This document shows, in pieces, positions 53,243 to 60,677 of a stretch of 64,000 nucleotides of DNA; the stretch's first letter is position 1; every line of letters starts with the position of its first letter. A program made the position numbers and the translations under genes. Source of the stretch: UBA5239 sp040391785 (GTDB taxonomy: Bacteria; Verrucomicrobiota; Lentisphaeria; Victivallales; Victivallaceae); the NCBI GenBank assembly GCA_040391785.1, contig JBEBXH010000008.1, forward strand, positions 1 through 64,000, given 5' to 3'. The notes beneath the pieces were generated by a model. The model saw nothing but the letters and a program-made list of their open reading frames with translations, did no database searches and was not told the origin of the DNA.

Positions 53243-54493
53243 TTACTGAGAAAATGCGTTATTTCTGAAAATTTCCTGAATTCTACTGGAATAACGCTGC
53301 TGAATTTGTTCCGGCGGAACCCGTGCGCCTTTCAATAATAAATACTTCACCATGAGAGGATCATCATTTTGCATGGCCAGCTGCAACGGTGTAACCTGGG
53401 ATGTCAGGCTGACGGAATTCGGGGAGCCGCCGTGACGGATCAGATACACCAGAACCGGGTAATAATTGAGTTCGAGTGCGAAAGGAATGGTGTCGCACCC
53501 GGCATGTTTGCCTTTATCAAGGACCAATCCCGGCTGTGCTCCGGCTTCGACCAGGGTGTGCAGTATATTCATGACATTTCCGGCAAAAAAGCCCGACGGG
53601 CCCGAAGCAGAGGCGAAGAGCCTTTTGCGTGATTCCAACATCTGCAGAAATAAATGCAAGGCGGGTGTTTCTTCATTGGGATCCGCACCGCATTTCAGGG
53701 CGGCTTTGACCCGGAAAGTATTTCCGCTCGTCAATCCTCTCCGCAATTCCATCTGGACGATGTGCAGTTCTTTTTTCTCGAATTTGAAATCCAGCAGTTT
53801 GGATTTATCGGGAATCGCCTCCGGCGCGTACTTCAGCATTTCGTCTTCGAAACATTTGACTGTTCCATGCTCGCCATTATCAAGAAGCGGTGCGATTCTG
53901 GGCATATAGGATCTGAAATACCGTACCCGCTCTCCCGATTTTCGCTTGATCAGCTCTTCCTTGGCGGGAAAGTTGTTATCAATTTCAGCCAGGGCCAGAT
54001 CGGCCTGTTCGAAAAGACCGGCCTGGGTAAAGAACTGATACTGGTCCGGCAATTTTTCCTGTACGGCGGCAATGTCTTTTTCGTAATCTGTGACCAGTTC
54101 CGGCGGGAGTCCGGCTTCTTTCCATTGAGCCAGCATCCGCCGGGCCAACGAAACTTTGCTGTCCAGCAGAGCTTCCAGGAATACAATTTGTTGTGTTTTT
54201 TCGATTGTGTTCAGCCGTGGCAGCTTGGGTTGCTCCGGCTGCTTGATAGGCTCCGGCTGCGGCTCCGGCTTGGGCTGCTCCGGCTGTTCCGCGGGCTTAG
54301 ATTGCTCCGGTTGTTTGGTGGGTTCAGGCTGTTTCGCGGGCTGCTCGGGGGGCTGAGGAACGACGACGGAGGGCCTCCGGACGGGTGAGGGCCTGCGAAC
54401 CGACCGGAGCCAGTTGCCGAAGGAATATCCCATAAAGATTGCGCTGCTGCAAAAAAGAGTTACAATTAAAATTGTGGCCGAATATTTTTTCAT
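53243..54493 (-). CDS. Membrane protein with Pro/Glu/Gln linker and ankyrin repeats
   Basis: 416 residues. One membrane segment at about 7-27 (ATILIVTLFCSSAIFMGY), then a Pro/Glu/Gln/Lys-rich linker of EQPK-like units (about 40-95), a helical region (about 100-240) and ankyrin repeats at about 245-400 (NTFRVKAALKCGADPNEETPALHLF, VEAGAQPGL, YLIRHGGSPNSVSL, TPLQLAMQNDDPLMVKYLLLKGA). It starts 4 bp after the kinase gene and shares its membrane/linker/ankyrin plan, so it is probably a partner of or relative to that kinase. Confidence 0.83.
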   Translation of the reverse strand: MKKYSATILIVTLFCSSAIFMGYSFGNWLRSVRRPSPVRRPSVVVPQPPEQPAKQPEPTKQPEQSKPAEQPEQPKPEPQPEPIKQPEQPKLPRLNTIEKTQQIVFLEALLDSKVSLARRMLAQWKEAGLPPELVTDYEKDIAAVQEKLPDQYQFFTQAGLFEQADLALAEIDNNFPAKEELIKRKSGERVRYFRSYMPRIAPLLDNGEHGTVKCFEDEMLKYAPEAIPDKSKLLDFKFEKKELHIVQMELRRGLTSGNTFRVKAALKCGADPNEETPALHLFLQMLESRKRLFASASGPSGFFAGNVMNILHTLVEAGAQPGLVLDKGKHAGCDTIPFALELNYYPVLVYLIRHGGSPNSVSLTSQVTPLQLAMQNDDPLMVKYLLLKGARVPPEQIQQRYSSRIQEIFRNNAFSQ

Positions 54494-54497
54494 TATG

Positions 54498-57400
54498 TCA
54501 GTTATTTTTCACGTTCAATTGCTTTTGGCTGTTACGTGTTGTGCCCGATCGTTTTTGCGCCTGCGGGGCATCCGGGTTCCGTTCTCCCTTCAAAGCCCTC
54601 TGGATGGCTTCCTGGGTTTTGGCATCCTTTGCCAGTTCCTCGAAGGTTTTGCCATCCCTGGAACGCGCCGCCGGGTCTACGCCGGCGCCCAAAAGACATT
54701 CAAATATCTCCTGCGGTGCACGGCTTGACGCGGCAACCATCAGCGCGGTCTGATCGTTGTAGCGGGTACGGGCATTAACATCGGCGCCGGCTTTAATCAG
54801 CAATTGCATGGCTTCCAGATTGGATCTGTAGATGGTGGATATGAGCGGGGTGACACCGTTTTTGTCCGCGATGTTGACATCGGCGCCGGCGGCAATCATC
54901 GCTTTCAGAGCATTTGAATCATAGGCATTATAACTTCCGTCGTAGCAGAGCCGGATCGGCGTAATATCAAAATTGTTTTTAGGATTGAGGTTGACATCGG
55001 TTTTCAGGATTGCCTGGAGAAAAGGAAGCCGTTCTTTGGCGTTATTGCAGAGCAGATGAAGAATGCTGTTGCCGCCGTTATGAACCTCGTTTCTGGACGG
55101 GGCATCCGGGTTGGCCTTGTTATCGAGCAACAACTGGAACATTTTCAGATCCTTGCTGAATACCGCGATTTCCAGCGGATGCTGTCCATTCGGGGGGATA
55201 TAGTTCGGATCGGCTCCGTGATCCAGCAGCAGCTTGGCCAACTGAAGGAAACCGCCGCGGCAGGCAACGCTCAACGCCGTTTGGCCGTCCGTGAACAGTG
55301 CGTCGGGGGACGCTCCGTCTTTCAATGCCGCTTCGACCAATTTCAGCGTGGCGGGGGCATTGCCCCTTCCGGACATGACTGCTCTGGCGAAATTCCCCTG
55401 AGATTCATATTGCGCGGCTTTTCGCCCCTCATCGTTTTTCCATTCGGTATCGCTGCCGGCGGCGACCAGTAAATTCACAATATCATTTCTACCATTTTTG
55501 GTCGCGTAAAAAAGAGGCGTTTCGCTGTGCCTGTCCAGTGCGTGAATATCCGCATTGCTCAGCAGCAGCATAAGAACAACATCCGAAGAGGCTTTGGCCG
55601 CGGCCAGATGAAGCGGCGTCCTGTTTTCCCTGTCGGCAATCTGAATGTTGCATCCCTGCAGCAGAAGCTGGCGGATTACTTCCGGGCGCTGCGCCGTAGT
55701 CGGTTTGTTGAGTTCCGCCAGCAGATAACCATCGACATTTTCCAAGCCGGTATTCAGTGCCAGGGCCATGAGTTCGCCGCGCCGGTTGGGCTGACTCAAA
55801 TCCGCCCCCAGCTTAAAAAGCTCCGCGTAAAATTGCTCCGCGGCTTGCAGCCTGCCGCTGCCTACCAGCTTGATAAAGGGACCGCTATATTCAGCGTAAG
55901 TGGAATCGATCACATTGATATCGGGATCGATTTTTCCGGTCTGCAGCATGGTGAGCAGTTCATTCGCCACCTCGATATCTTTGTGATTGTAGCCCCAGTC
56001 GGTTCTCTCACGTGTGTGAGCGGCGACCCTTTCGCGGAAACGTTCCATCAGATCTTTGTCATAGCGGGCGGCGGCCCGGGTTTCCTGGCGTTGCCGGCGA
56101 ATATTCTGCTGGTTTGTCAGGGCTTTCTGCTGTTGCACCCGGTAATCGAGCTGCCGTTTGAGCCAGGACTGCTGGGATGTCCGCTCGGTTTCCGGCAGGT
56201 TGCTTTTGCTCAATTCATCCATTTTCTTTTTAATTTCGTTTTGGTACTCAAGGTTCAGGGCAACTCTTTCGTCCAAGGAAAGGCCATTCCGGGAAGTCGC
56301 GGTGGAAATGGACGATATATTGTTCGACAGCCGTGAAAAATCGGTCTTTCCCGTGGTCGGACCGGCTGCCGGCTGCTGCCGCGGTTGCTGAACGGGCTGT
56401 TGAACCGGCTGGCGCGGCGTTGGCGCAGGTGTGGGCGTCGGTGTCGGCGCGGAGACCGGGGCGGGTTGCGCCGCCTGAACCGGCTGCTGAATGGGCTGTT
56501 GAACCGGTTGTTGCGGCGTGGGTGCGGGCGGCGGCGTCGGTGTCGGCGCCGGAATGGGGACCGGGGCGGACGGCTGAATCTTTGCCGGTGTGGTAGTTTC
56601 CGGCTCGTACTCCCAGTCGTCCTCGGTTATGAAAAGAAAAAACAGCCCGGCGGCGAACATCAAAATCGAGCCGAGGGTCAGCATAAGCAATCCCGGATGC
56701 TTCACGATCACGGTCCGGCTGAAATGGTGGAACCTGCGATGAAGGTGCTGCTTCCGGTTGCTGATACAGCGTTCGAAGTCCTGCCGGAATTCCCGGGCGG
56801 ACTGGTAACGTAGCGAGGGTTGATCGGAACACGCCCGCATGAGGAAGGAATTCAGCTTGCGATACACACCGTCCGACTCCAGCAGCTCCGGCGGGAAATA
56901 CGGAAAATTGTCCACATTGTTGCCGGTCAGCGCGCAATAAAGCACCTTGGCGGTGGCAAAAAGGTCATGCTGGACTCCGTCATATTCCCCGACCAGGGCT
57001 TCGCGCGGGATGAAACCTGGGGTACCGACCAGGCTGCAGCTCCGGTCCAGCGCCGTCACCAGTCCGATATCGCCGATCTTCGGAAAACTGTTGACGATCA
57101 GGATATTGCCCGGTTTGATGTCGCGGTGGGTCAGCCCGGCCTGATGCAGGGTTTCCAGCCCGTCCAGGAGGCCGAGGATCAGGATATTCAGGTCCTCTAA
57201 GTCCATCGCGCCGCGTTTCAACCGGTTCGAAAGGGTGTCCGCCACGTACGCACCCCGGCCGCCATGGAAATCGTCCGCCGCTTCCATGGTGTAACAGAAA
57301 TAATCGCCGGCGTCGAAGATATGGTAGATATTGAGCAGATTGGCGTGCCCCTGGATTTTCTGGCAATACGCTTTCAACCCCTGAAATTCCCGCTCCCAGG

Positions 57401-57560
57401 ATTCGCCCAGCAGCGTTTTCGACACAATCTTCAACGCGATCAGCCGGTCGACCGAATCCCGGCACAGCCACACCTCCCCATACGCTCCGCGTCCGCACCG
57501 CACGACCGGCGAGATACCGCGAACATCGTTCAGTACACCGAGAATCCCCTGTGACTGCAT
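54498..57560 (-). CDS. Membrane Ser/Thr protein kinase with Pro-rich linker and ankyrin repeats
   Basis: 1020 residues. N-terminal Hanks-type kinase: Gly loop GRGAYGEV (23-30), ATP Lys in IALK (44), HRDIKPGN (145-152), DIG at 164-166 where DFG is usual, and GTPGFIPRE. All catalytic residues are present. One membrane helix (about 288-311) leads to a Pro/Gln/Thr-rich linker (about 330-410), a coiled coil with TSQQSWLKRQLDYRVQQQKA (about 425-530) and a long series of ankyrin repeats (about 640-1000: RTPLHLAAAKASSDVVLMLL, SETPLFYATKNGRNDIVNLLVAAG, QTALMVAASSRAPQEIFECLLGAG). Ankyrins are therefore outside and the kinase inside. It follows the sigma/anti-sigma genes. Confidence 0.9.
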   Translation of the reverse strand: MQSQGILGVLNDVRGISPVVRCGRGAYGEVWLCRDSVDRLIALKIVSKTLLGESWEREFQGLKAYCQKIQGHANLLNIYHIFDAGDYFCYTMEAADDFHGGRGAYVADTLSNRLKRGAMDLEDLNILILGLLDGLETLHQAGLTHRDIKPGNILIVNSFPKIGDIGLVTALDRSCSLVGTPGFIPREALVGEYDGVQHDLFATAKVLYCALTGNNVDNFPYFPPELLESDGVYRKLNSFLMRACSDQPSLRYQSAREFRQDFERCISNRKQHLHRRFHHFSRTVIVKHPGLLMLTLGSILMFAAGLFFLFITEDDWEYEPETTTPAKIQPSAPVPIPAPTPTPPPAPTPQQPVQQPIQQPVQAAQPAPVSAPTPTPTPAPTPRQPVQQPVQQPRQQPAAGPTTGKTDFSRLSNNISSISTATSRNGLSLDERVALNLEYQNEIKKKMDELSKSNLPETERTSQQSWLKRQLDYRVQQQKALTNQQNIRRQRQETRAAARYDKDLMERFRERVAAHTRERTDWGYNHKDIEVANELLTMLQTGKIDPDINVIDSTYAEYSGPFIKLVGSGRLQAAEQFYAELFKLGADLSQPNRRGELMALALNTGLENVDGYLLAELNKPTTAQRPEVIRQLLLQGCNIQIADRENRTPLHLAAAKASSDVVLMLLLSNADIHALDRHSETPLFYATKNGRNDIVNLLVAAGSDTEWKNDEGRKAAQYESQGNFARAVMSGRGNAPATLKLVEAALKDGASPDALFTDGQTALSVACRGGFLQLAKLLLDHGADPNYIPPNGQHPLEIAVFSKDLKMFQLLLDNKANPDAPSRNEVHNGGNSILHLLCNNAKERLPFLQAILKTDVNLNPKNNFDITPIRLCYDGSYNAYDSNALKAMIAAGADVNIADKNGVTPLISTIYRSNLEAMQLLIKAGADVNARTRYNDQTALMVAASSRAPQEIFECLLGAGVDPAARSRDGKTFEELAKDAKTQEAIQRALKGERNPDAPQAQKRSGTTRNSQKQLNVKNN

Positions 57561-57588
57561 TTATCTGTTTGCTCCACTTGACACGACG

Positions 57589-57819
57589 TTACCCCCGCTT
57601 CCAGTTCATCTTCGCCTTCTCCATCTCCTGCCTGACTTCCTCAAACGTCCTGGCACTTTCCCTGATTTCTTCCGCCAGACGCTGGTCTTCCTTGACCTCG
57701 TCCAATATAATACGGCACGAAGAGCATACCGTCAAATGCCGTTTGCAGAAAAAACGGGGAAGAAATGACATTTCACCGTTCAGATAACGCTCCAGCTCCA
57801 ATTCAGAATAATGTTTCAT
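57589..57819 (-). CDS. Small zinc-finger anti-sigma-like protein
   Basis: 76 residues from ATG 57819, whose start overlaps the sigma-factor stop as ATGA, with AAGGA upstream. It has the HLTVCSSC motif (His-x3-Cys-x2-Cys), the zinc signature of zf-HC2 anti-sigma factors, in the first half; the second half is a charged helix (EEIRESARTFEEVRQEMEKAK). No membrane segment, so it would be a soluble member. Position and overlap make it the likely binder of the sigma factor. Confidence 0.78.
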   Translation of the reverse strand: MKHYSELELERYLNGEMSFLPRFFCKRHLTVCSSCRIILDEVKEDQRLAEEIRESARTFEEVRQEMEKAKMNWKRG

Positions 57820-58397
57820 AAGCAATCCTTGGCATTGAGTTCATATGCAATGCGCTTCAATTCGTTCAAGACGGTCTTCCGATGGTTATATACCGTCGCC
57901 AATGAAACTTCCAGGAGTTTGGCGACCTTTTCGGGGCGGATGCCCTGAATGATCACCAGCTCGAAAATCTGCATTGAATGCGGCGGCAGCGTTTGCCTTG
58001 CCTCCTCCAGCGCCTGGGTCAAAATAAAAGTCTCCCACTCCACATTCCAAGCCTGCTCCTCTTTCTCATCAAACTCTAATTCCTGCGGCAGGAATTCAAG
58101 CTCGACTTTCTTGTTATCTTTACCCCGTTCCCTCAGGATGCGCCTGGCATGATTGGAAATGACCGTACGGAAATAATCCCGGAACCGCCCCTTTTCACGG
58201 TCATACGTAAATGTTTTCTGGATATTGAAGAAGTTGCACATGACCCCCTGCAGCAGCTCCTCGTGTTCATGGTAATTCAACCCGAAATCCCGTCCGCGCA
58301 GCCACACCAGCGGCCGGTATATCACGTAAAACTCTTCCCAGGCCATCGGGTCCCCGTCTTTTATCCTCTTCAGCAAACTGCCCCTTGTCGTTTCCAT
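57816..58397 (-). CDS. ECF-type RNA polymerase sigma factor
   Basis: Start at ATG 58397 (193 residues); the longer frame to 58655 only overlaps the gene upstream. Region 2 runs from about 10 to 90 (WEEFYVIYRPLVWLRGRDFGLN, GRFRDYFRTVISNHARRILR) and region 4 from about 130 to 185 (LPPHSMQIFELVIIQGIRPEKVAKLLEVSLATVYNHRKTVLNEL). It should direct RNA polymerase to its own class of promoters. A sigma-like region-2 gene precedes it and an anti-sigma-like gene follows with ATGA overlap. Planctomycete-type ECF groups linked to Ser/Thr kinases have the same neighbourhood. Confidence 0.88.
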   Translation of the reverse strand: METTRGSLLKRIKDGDPMAWEEFYVIYRPLVWLRGRDFGLNYHEHEELLQGVMCNFFNIQKTFTYDREKGRFRDYFRTVISNHARRILRERGKDNKKVELEFLPQELEFDEKEEQAWNVEWETFILTQALEEARQTLPPHSMQIFELVIIQGIRPEKVAKLLEVSLATVYNHRKTVLNELKRIAYELNAKDCL

Positions 58398-58402
58398 AAT
58401 TT

Positions 58403-58744
58403 TCAGGACCCCTTGTTTTCGGTTTCGTCTGTTTCTTCCGACAGTGTCCGGAGTTCGATCCATGCCTTGCCGAGCTGGGAGCGCTGATCCAGAATCATTT
58501 TCGCATTCCGGTAAACCAGCTGGCGAAAACAATCCCGGAACCGCCCGTGAGCACCATTGTGAACAAATATGCCCTCCGTGCTGAAGAAGCCGCTTACCAC
58601 CTTCGTCAGCAATTTCTGCTGTTCCTGCTGGTCCAGCCCGAGATCGCGGCCGCACAGCCAGATCAGCGACCGGCAGGAGGCGCAGAATTCTTCGCGGGAT
58701 ATCGCATCGCCATTTTCAATCTTTCTAAGTATACTGTGTGCCAT
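58403..58744 (-). CDS. Sigma-factor region-2-only protein (paralogue of the downstream sigma factor)
   Basis: 113 residues that align along region 2 of the downstream sigma factor: ILRKIENGD, SLIWLCGRDLGLD, GRFRDCFRQLVYRNAKMIL. The region 4 DNA-binding half is missing; the C-terminal 20 residues are acidic (LSEETDETE). It could compete for RNA polymerase or for the anti-sigma factor, or be a decaying duplicate. It has its own AAGGA site and ATG, its frame is intact and the stop is 5 bp before the next start. Confidence 0.85.
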   Translation of the reverse strand: MAHSILRKIENGDAISREEFCASCRSLIWLCGRDLGLDQQEQQKLLTKVVSGFFSTEGIFVHNGAHGRFRDCFRQLVYRNAKMILDQRSQLGKAWIELRTLSEETDETENKGS

Positions 58745-59014
58745 GCTGTTGTCCTTCTCTGAAAAAAACAGTCTTTACCAATATAATAGTCAGCCCCGTC
58801 GTTATTTTCTAACAGAATCCATGGAAATGTCGATATAAACCATACTTTTTGTTGCCAAAGTACTATTTTTCGATTTTTTTCGGTAAAAGACCGATTCTGT
58901 TTAGAAAAAAAAATCCATTCCGAATATTGTTTTTTATAAAAACGCATCGATAGGGGTGCCGGAAATCCCAAAGGGGGGTTTCCCTTAATAATCCAAAAAG
59001 AAAGGAAGGGATTT

Positions 59015-59440
59015 ATGGTGAGGAAAGTTGGTCTGGCGGTCATGGCCCTGGTATTGGTCCTGTTGGTTGGAACGGGGTGCGGAGTGAATCAGAAATCACC
59101 GGAAGCCACGGCCAAGGCATTCGCCCAGGCGGTAAAGAAAAAGAACTTCAAGACCATGGAAAAATTGCTGATAATATCGCCGATGGTAGCTCTGTTCGCT
59201 GGTACCGGGGATACGCTGATGTCGAAAATCTGCGCCGAGATGGAAGCGGACCTGAAAAAAGGTTCCATTAAGTCCGGCACGGCGAAAATCCGCGAAGTCG
59301 AACGATACGAAGGCGCGGAACTTGTAAAAACGAAAGTAGCGGAAGTTCCGCTTCTTATCGGCGGCAAACCCAGCATGAAGGCAGAGCTGGAATTTGTTCG
59401 AGGCAAATGGTTTGTCGTAAACATGACAGAGGCAAATTGA
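59015..59440 (+). CDS. Small lipoprotein, DUF4878-like
   Basis: 141 residues with a lipoprotein signal (MALVLVLLVGTGC, Cys lipobox). The body begins SPEATAKAFAQAVKKKNF, the DUF4878-type start (small NTF2-like domain), then KTMEKLL and an EGAELVKTKVAEVPLLIGG strand region. Strong GGAAGGG site. A hairpin in the leader (GGAAATCCC/GGGGTTTCC, around 58963-58984) lies upstream of the ribosome site. It should be anchored to the outer or inner membrane. Confidence 0.82.
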   Translation: MVRKVGLAVMALVLVLLVGTGCGVNQKSPEATAKAFAQAVKKKNFKTMEKLLIISPMVALFAGTGDTLMSKICAEMEADLKKGSIKSGTAKIREVERYEGAELVKTKVAEVPLLIGGKPSMKAELEFVRGKWFVVNMTEAN

Positions 59441-59444
59441 ACTT

Positions 59445-60200
59445 ATGAAAATACAATGCCCATCATGTGAAAGCAGTTTCATTGCTGAGGTTCATAATGA
59501 CAATGAAATGTTCTGTTGCGCGGATTGCCGGCAATCGTTCATCGTTCACGGGGAGAAATCCTTTCTCGCCGCCAAGGTGACTGGCTCCTCGCCGAGCGGG
59601 CTGAAAATCACCTGCCCGGGATGCACGCAGCATTACGACATCGACCCCGCGTATTGCAGTCAACCGCTGAACTGTCAGGTATGCGGCAAGGGGTTCATCA
59701 TTCCGGAAACGCGTTCCGCGCCGTCCGGACCCAAATTCGATTTCAATTCCGCCCCTGTGCCGCGCCCGTCGCAGCACAGTACCCCCGGCGCGGAAACTCC
59801 GCTCCCGAAAGACGGCCGGATCATCCGGGAAATCACCGACGAGATCAAAGGCGCGGTGAAAAGTAAAATCGCCACTGCCATGGATGAAATAAACGATAAA
59901 AAGAAAGAGGACAAGCCGAAACCGAAACAGACGCCGAGCCGGATCTTTTTCGATTTCATCAGTTTCAGGATCATGATTATCCCGATCATTTTGAAATGGC
60001 TGTGGATGCTCTCCGCGCTCGGCAGCATCATTTACGGGGTTTACATGATCATCGAGGCCATCGGCGATGATTCGTTCATAGGGGTGGTTGGCGGGATTTT
60101 GACGATGGTGTTTGCACCGCTCATCACCCATATGTGCCTGGAAATGATCATGCTATTATTCTCCATCCTGGATATTTTGAGAGAGATCCGGGATAAATAA
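59445..60200 (+). CDS. Zinc-ribbon membrane protein with DUF4282-like domain
   Basis: 251 residues. Two zinc ribbons of the CxxC type open the protein (CPSCESSF..CCADCRQSF, then CPGCTQHYDIDP..CQVCGKGF). A linker with DEIKGAVKSKIATAMDEINDKKKED follows. Residues about 170-250 match DUF4282: FFDFISFRIMIIPIILKWLWML, two or three membrane helices, then MCLEMIMLLFSILDIL. DUF4282 proteins are membrane proteins of unknown role. It sits 4 bp after the first lipoprotein gene. Confidence 0.83.
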   Translation: MKIQCPSCESSFIAEVHNDNEMFCCADCRQSFIVHGEKSFLAAKVTGSSPSGLKITCPGCTQHYDIDPAYCSQPLNCQVCGKGFIIPETRSAPSGPKFDFNSAPVPRPSQHSTPGAETPLPKDGRIIREITDEIKGAVKSKIATAMDEINDKKKEDKPKPKQTPSRIFFDFISFRIMIIPIILKWLWMLSALGSIIYGVYMIIEAIGDDSFIGVVGGILTMVFAPLITHMCLEMIMLLFSILDILREIRDK

Positions 60201-60238
60201 ATCCACAATTCATCAAATAAAACAAAGGAAAAACGATT

Positions 60239-60622
60239 ATGAAAAATGTGATGATGTTGGCTTGCCTGATGCTTACGATTCTGGTTGGAATTATTACTGC
60301 CGGTTGCGGAGGCCCCTCGCCGTCAAAGGTGGCTGAGAAATTCATGAAGGCGGTTGCCGCCGGGGATTTTGAAACCATCAAAGAATGTGCAGATCCGGCG
60401 CAGCTGCAATTAATCGGTCTGGCTCTTGCACTCATGGACGAGGAAACGCGCCAGAAATTTGCCAATTACAAAATCGAACGGCAGAAGATATCCGGCGACT
60501 CCGCTACAGTCAGTATGAAATCGAAAGACGGCGAGGACAACATTGAAGTCAAATTGATCAAATCCGATAAGAAATGGCTGGTTTCCAAGGTCGATGAAGT
60601 AGACACCGACACAGCAGACTAA
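60239..60622 (+). CDS. Small lipoprotein, DUF4878-like
   Basis: 127 residues with a lipoprotein signal (LTILVGIITAGC). The body PSKVAEKFMKAVAAGDFETIKECAD is a DUF4878-like start and resembles the lipoprotein at 59015-59440 in layout. Good AAAGGA site. The two lipoproteins flank the DUF4282 gene, so they may form one envelope unit with it. Confidence 0.82.
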   Translation: MKNVMMLACLMLTILVGIITAGCGGPSPSKVAEKFMKAVAAGDFETIKECADPAQLQLIGLALALMDEETRQKFANYKIERQKISGDSATVSMKSKDGEDNIEVKLIKSDKKWLVSKVDEVDTDTAD

Positions 60623-60677
60623 TCAAATTCGATTCAGTAAATAATGGCTTGATTCCAGGAATGCCGGGGGGAATATC

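Noticed and set aside
58398..58655. Extended N-terminus of the sigma factor
   Set aside because: It lies entirely on the region-2-only gene in another frame and has no sigma-like sequence.
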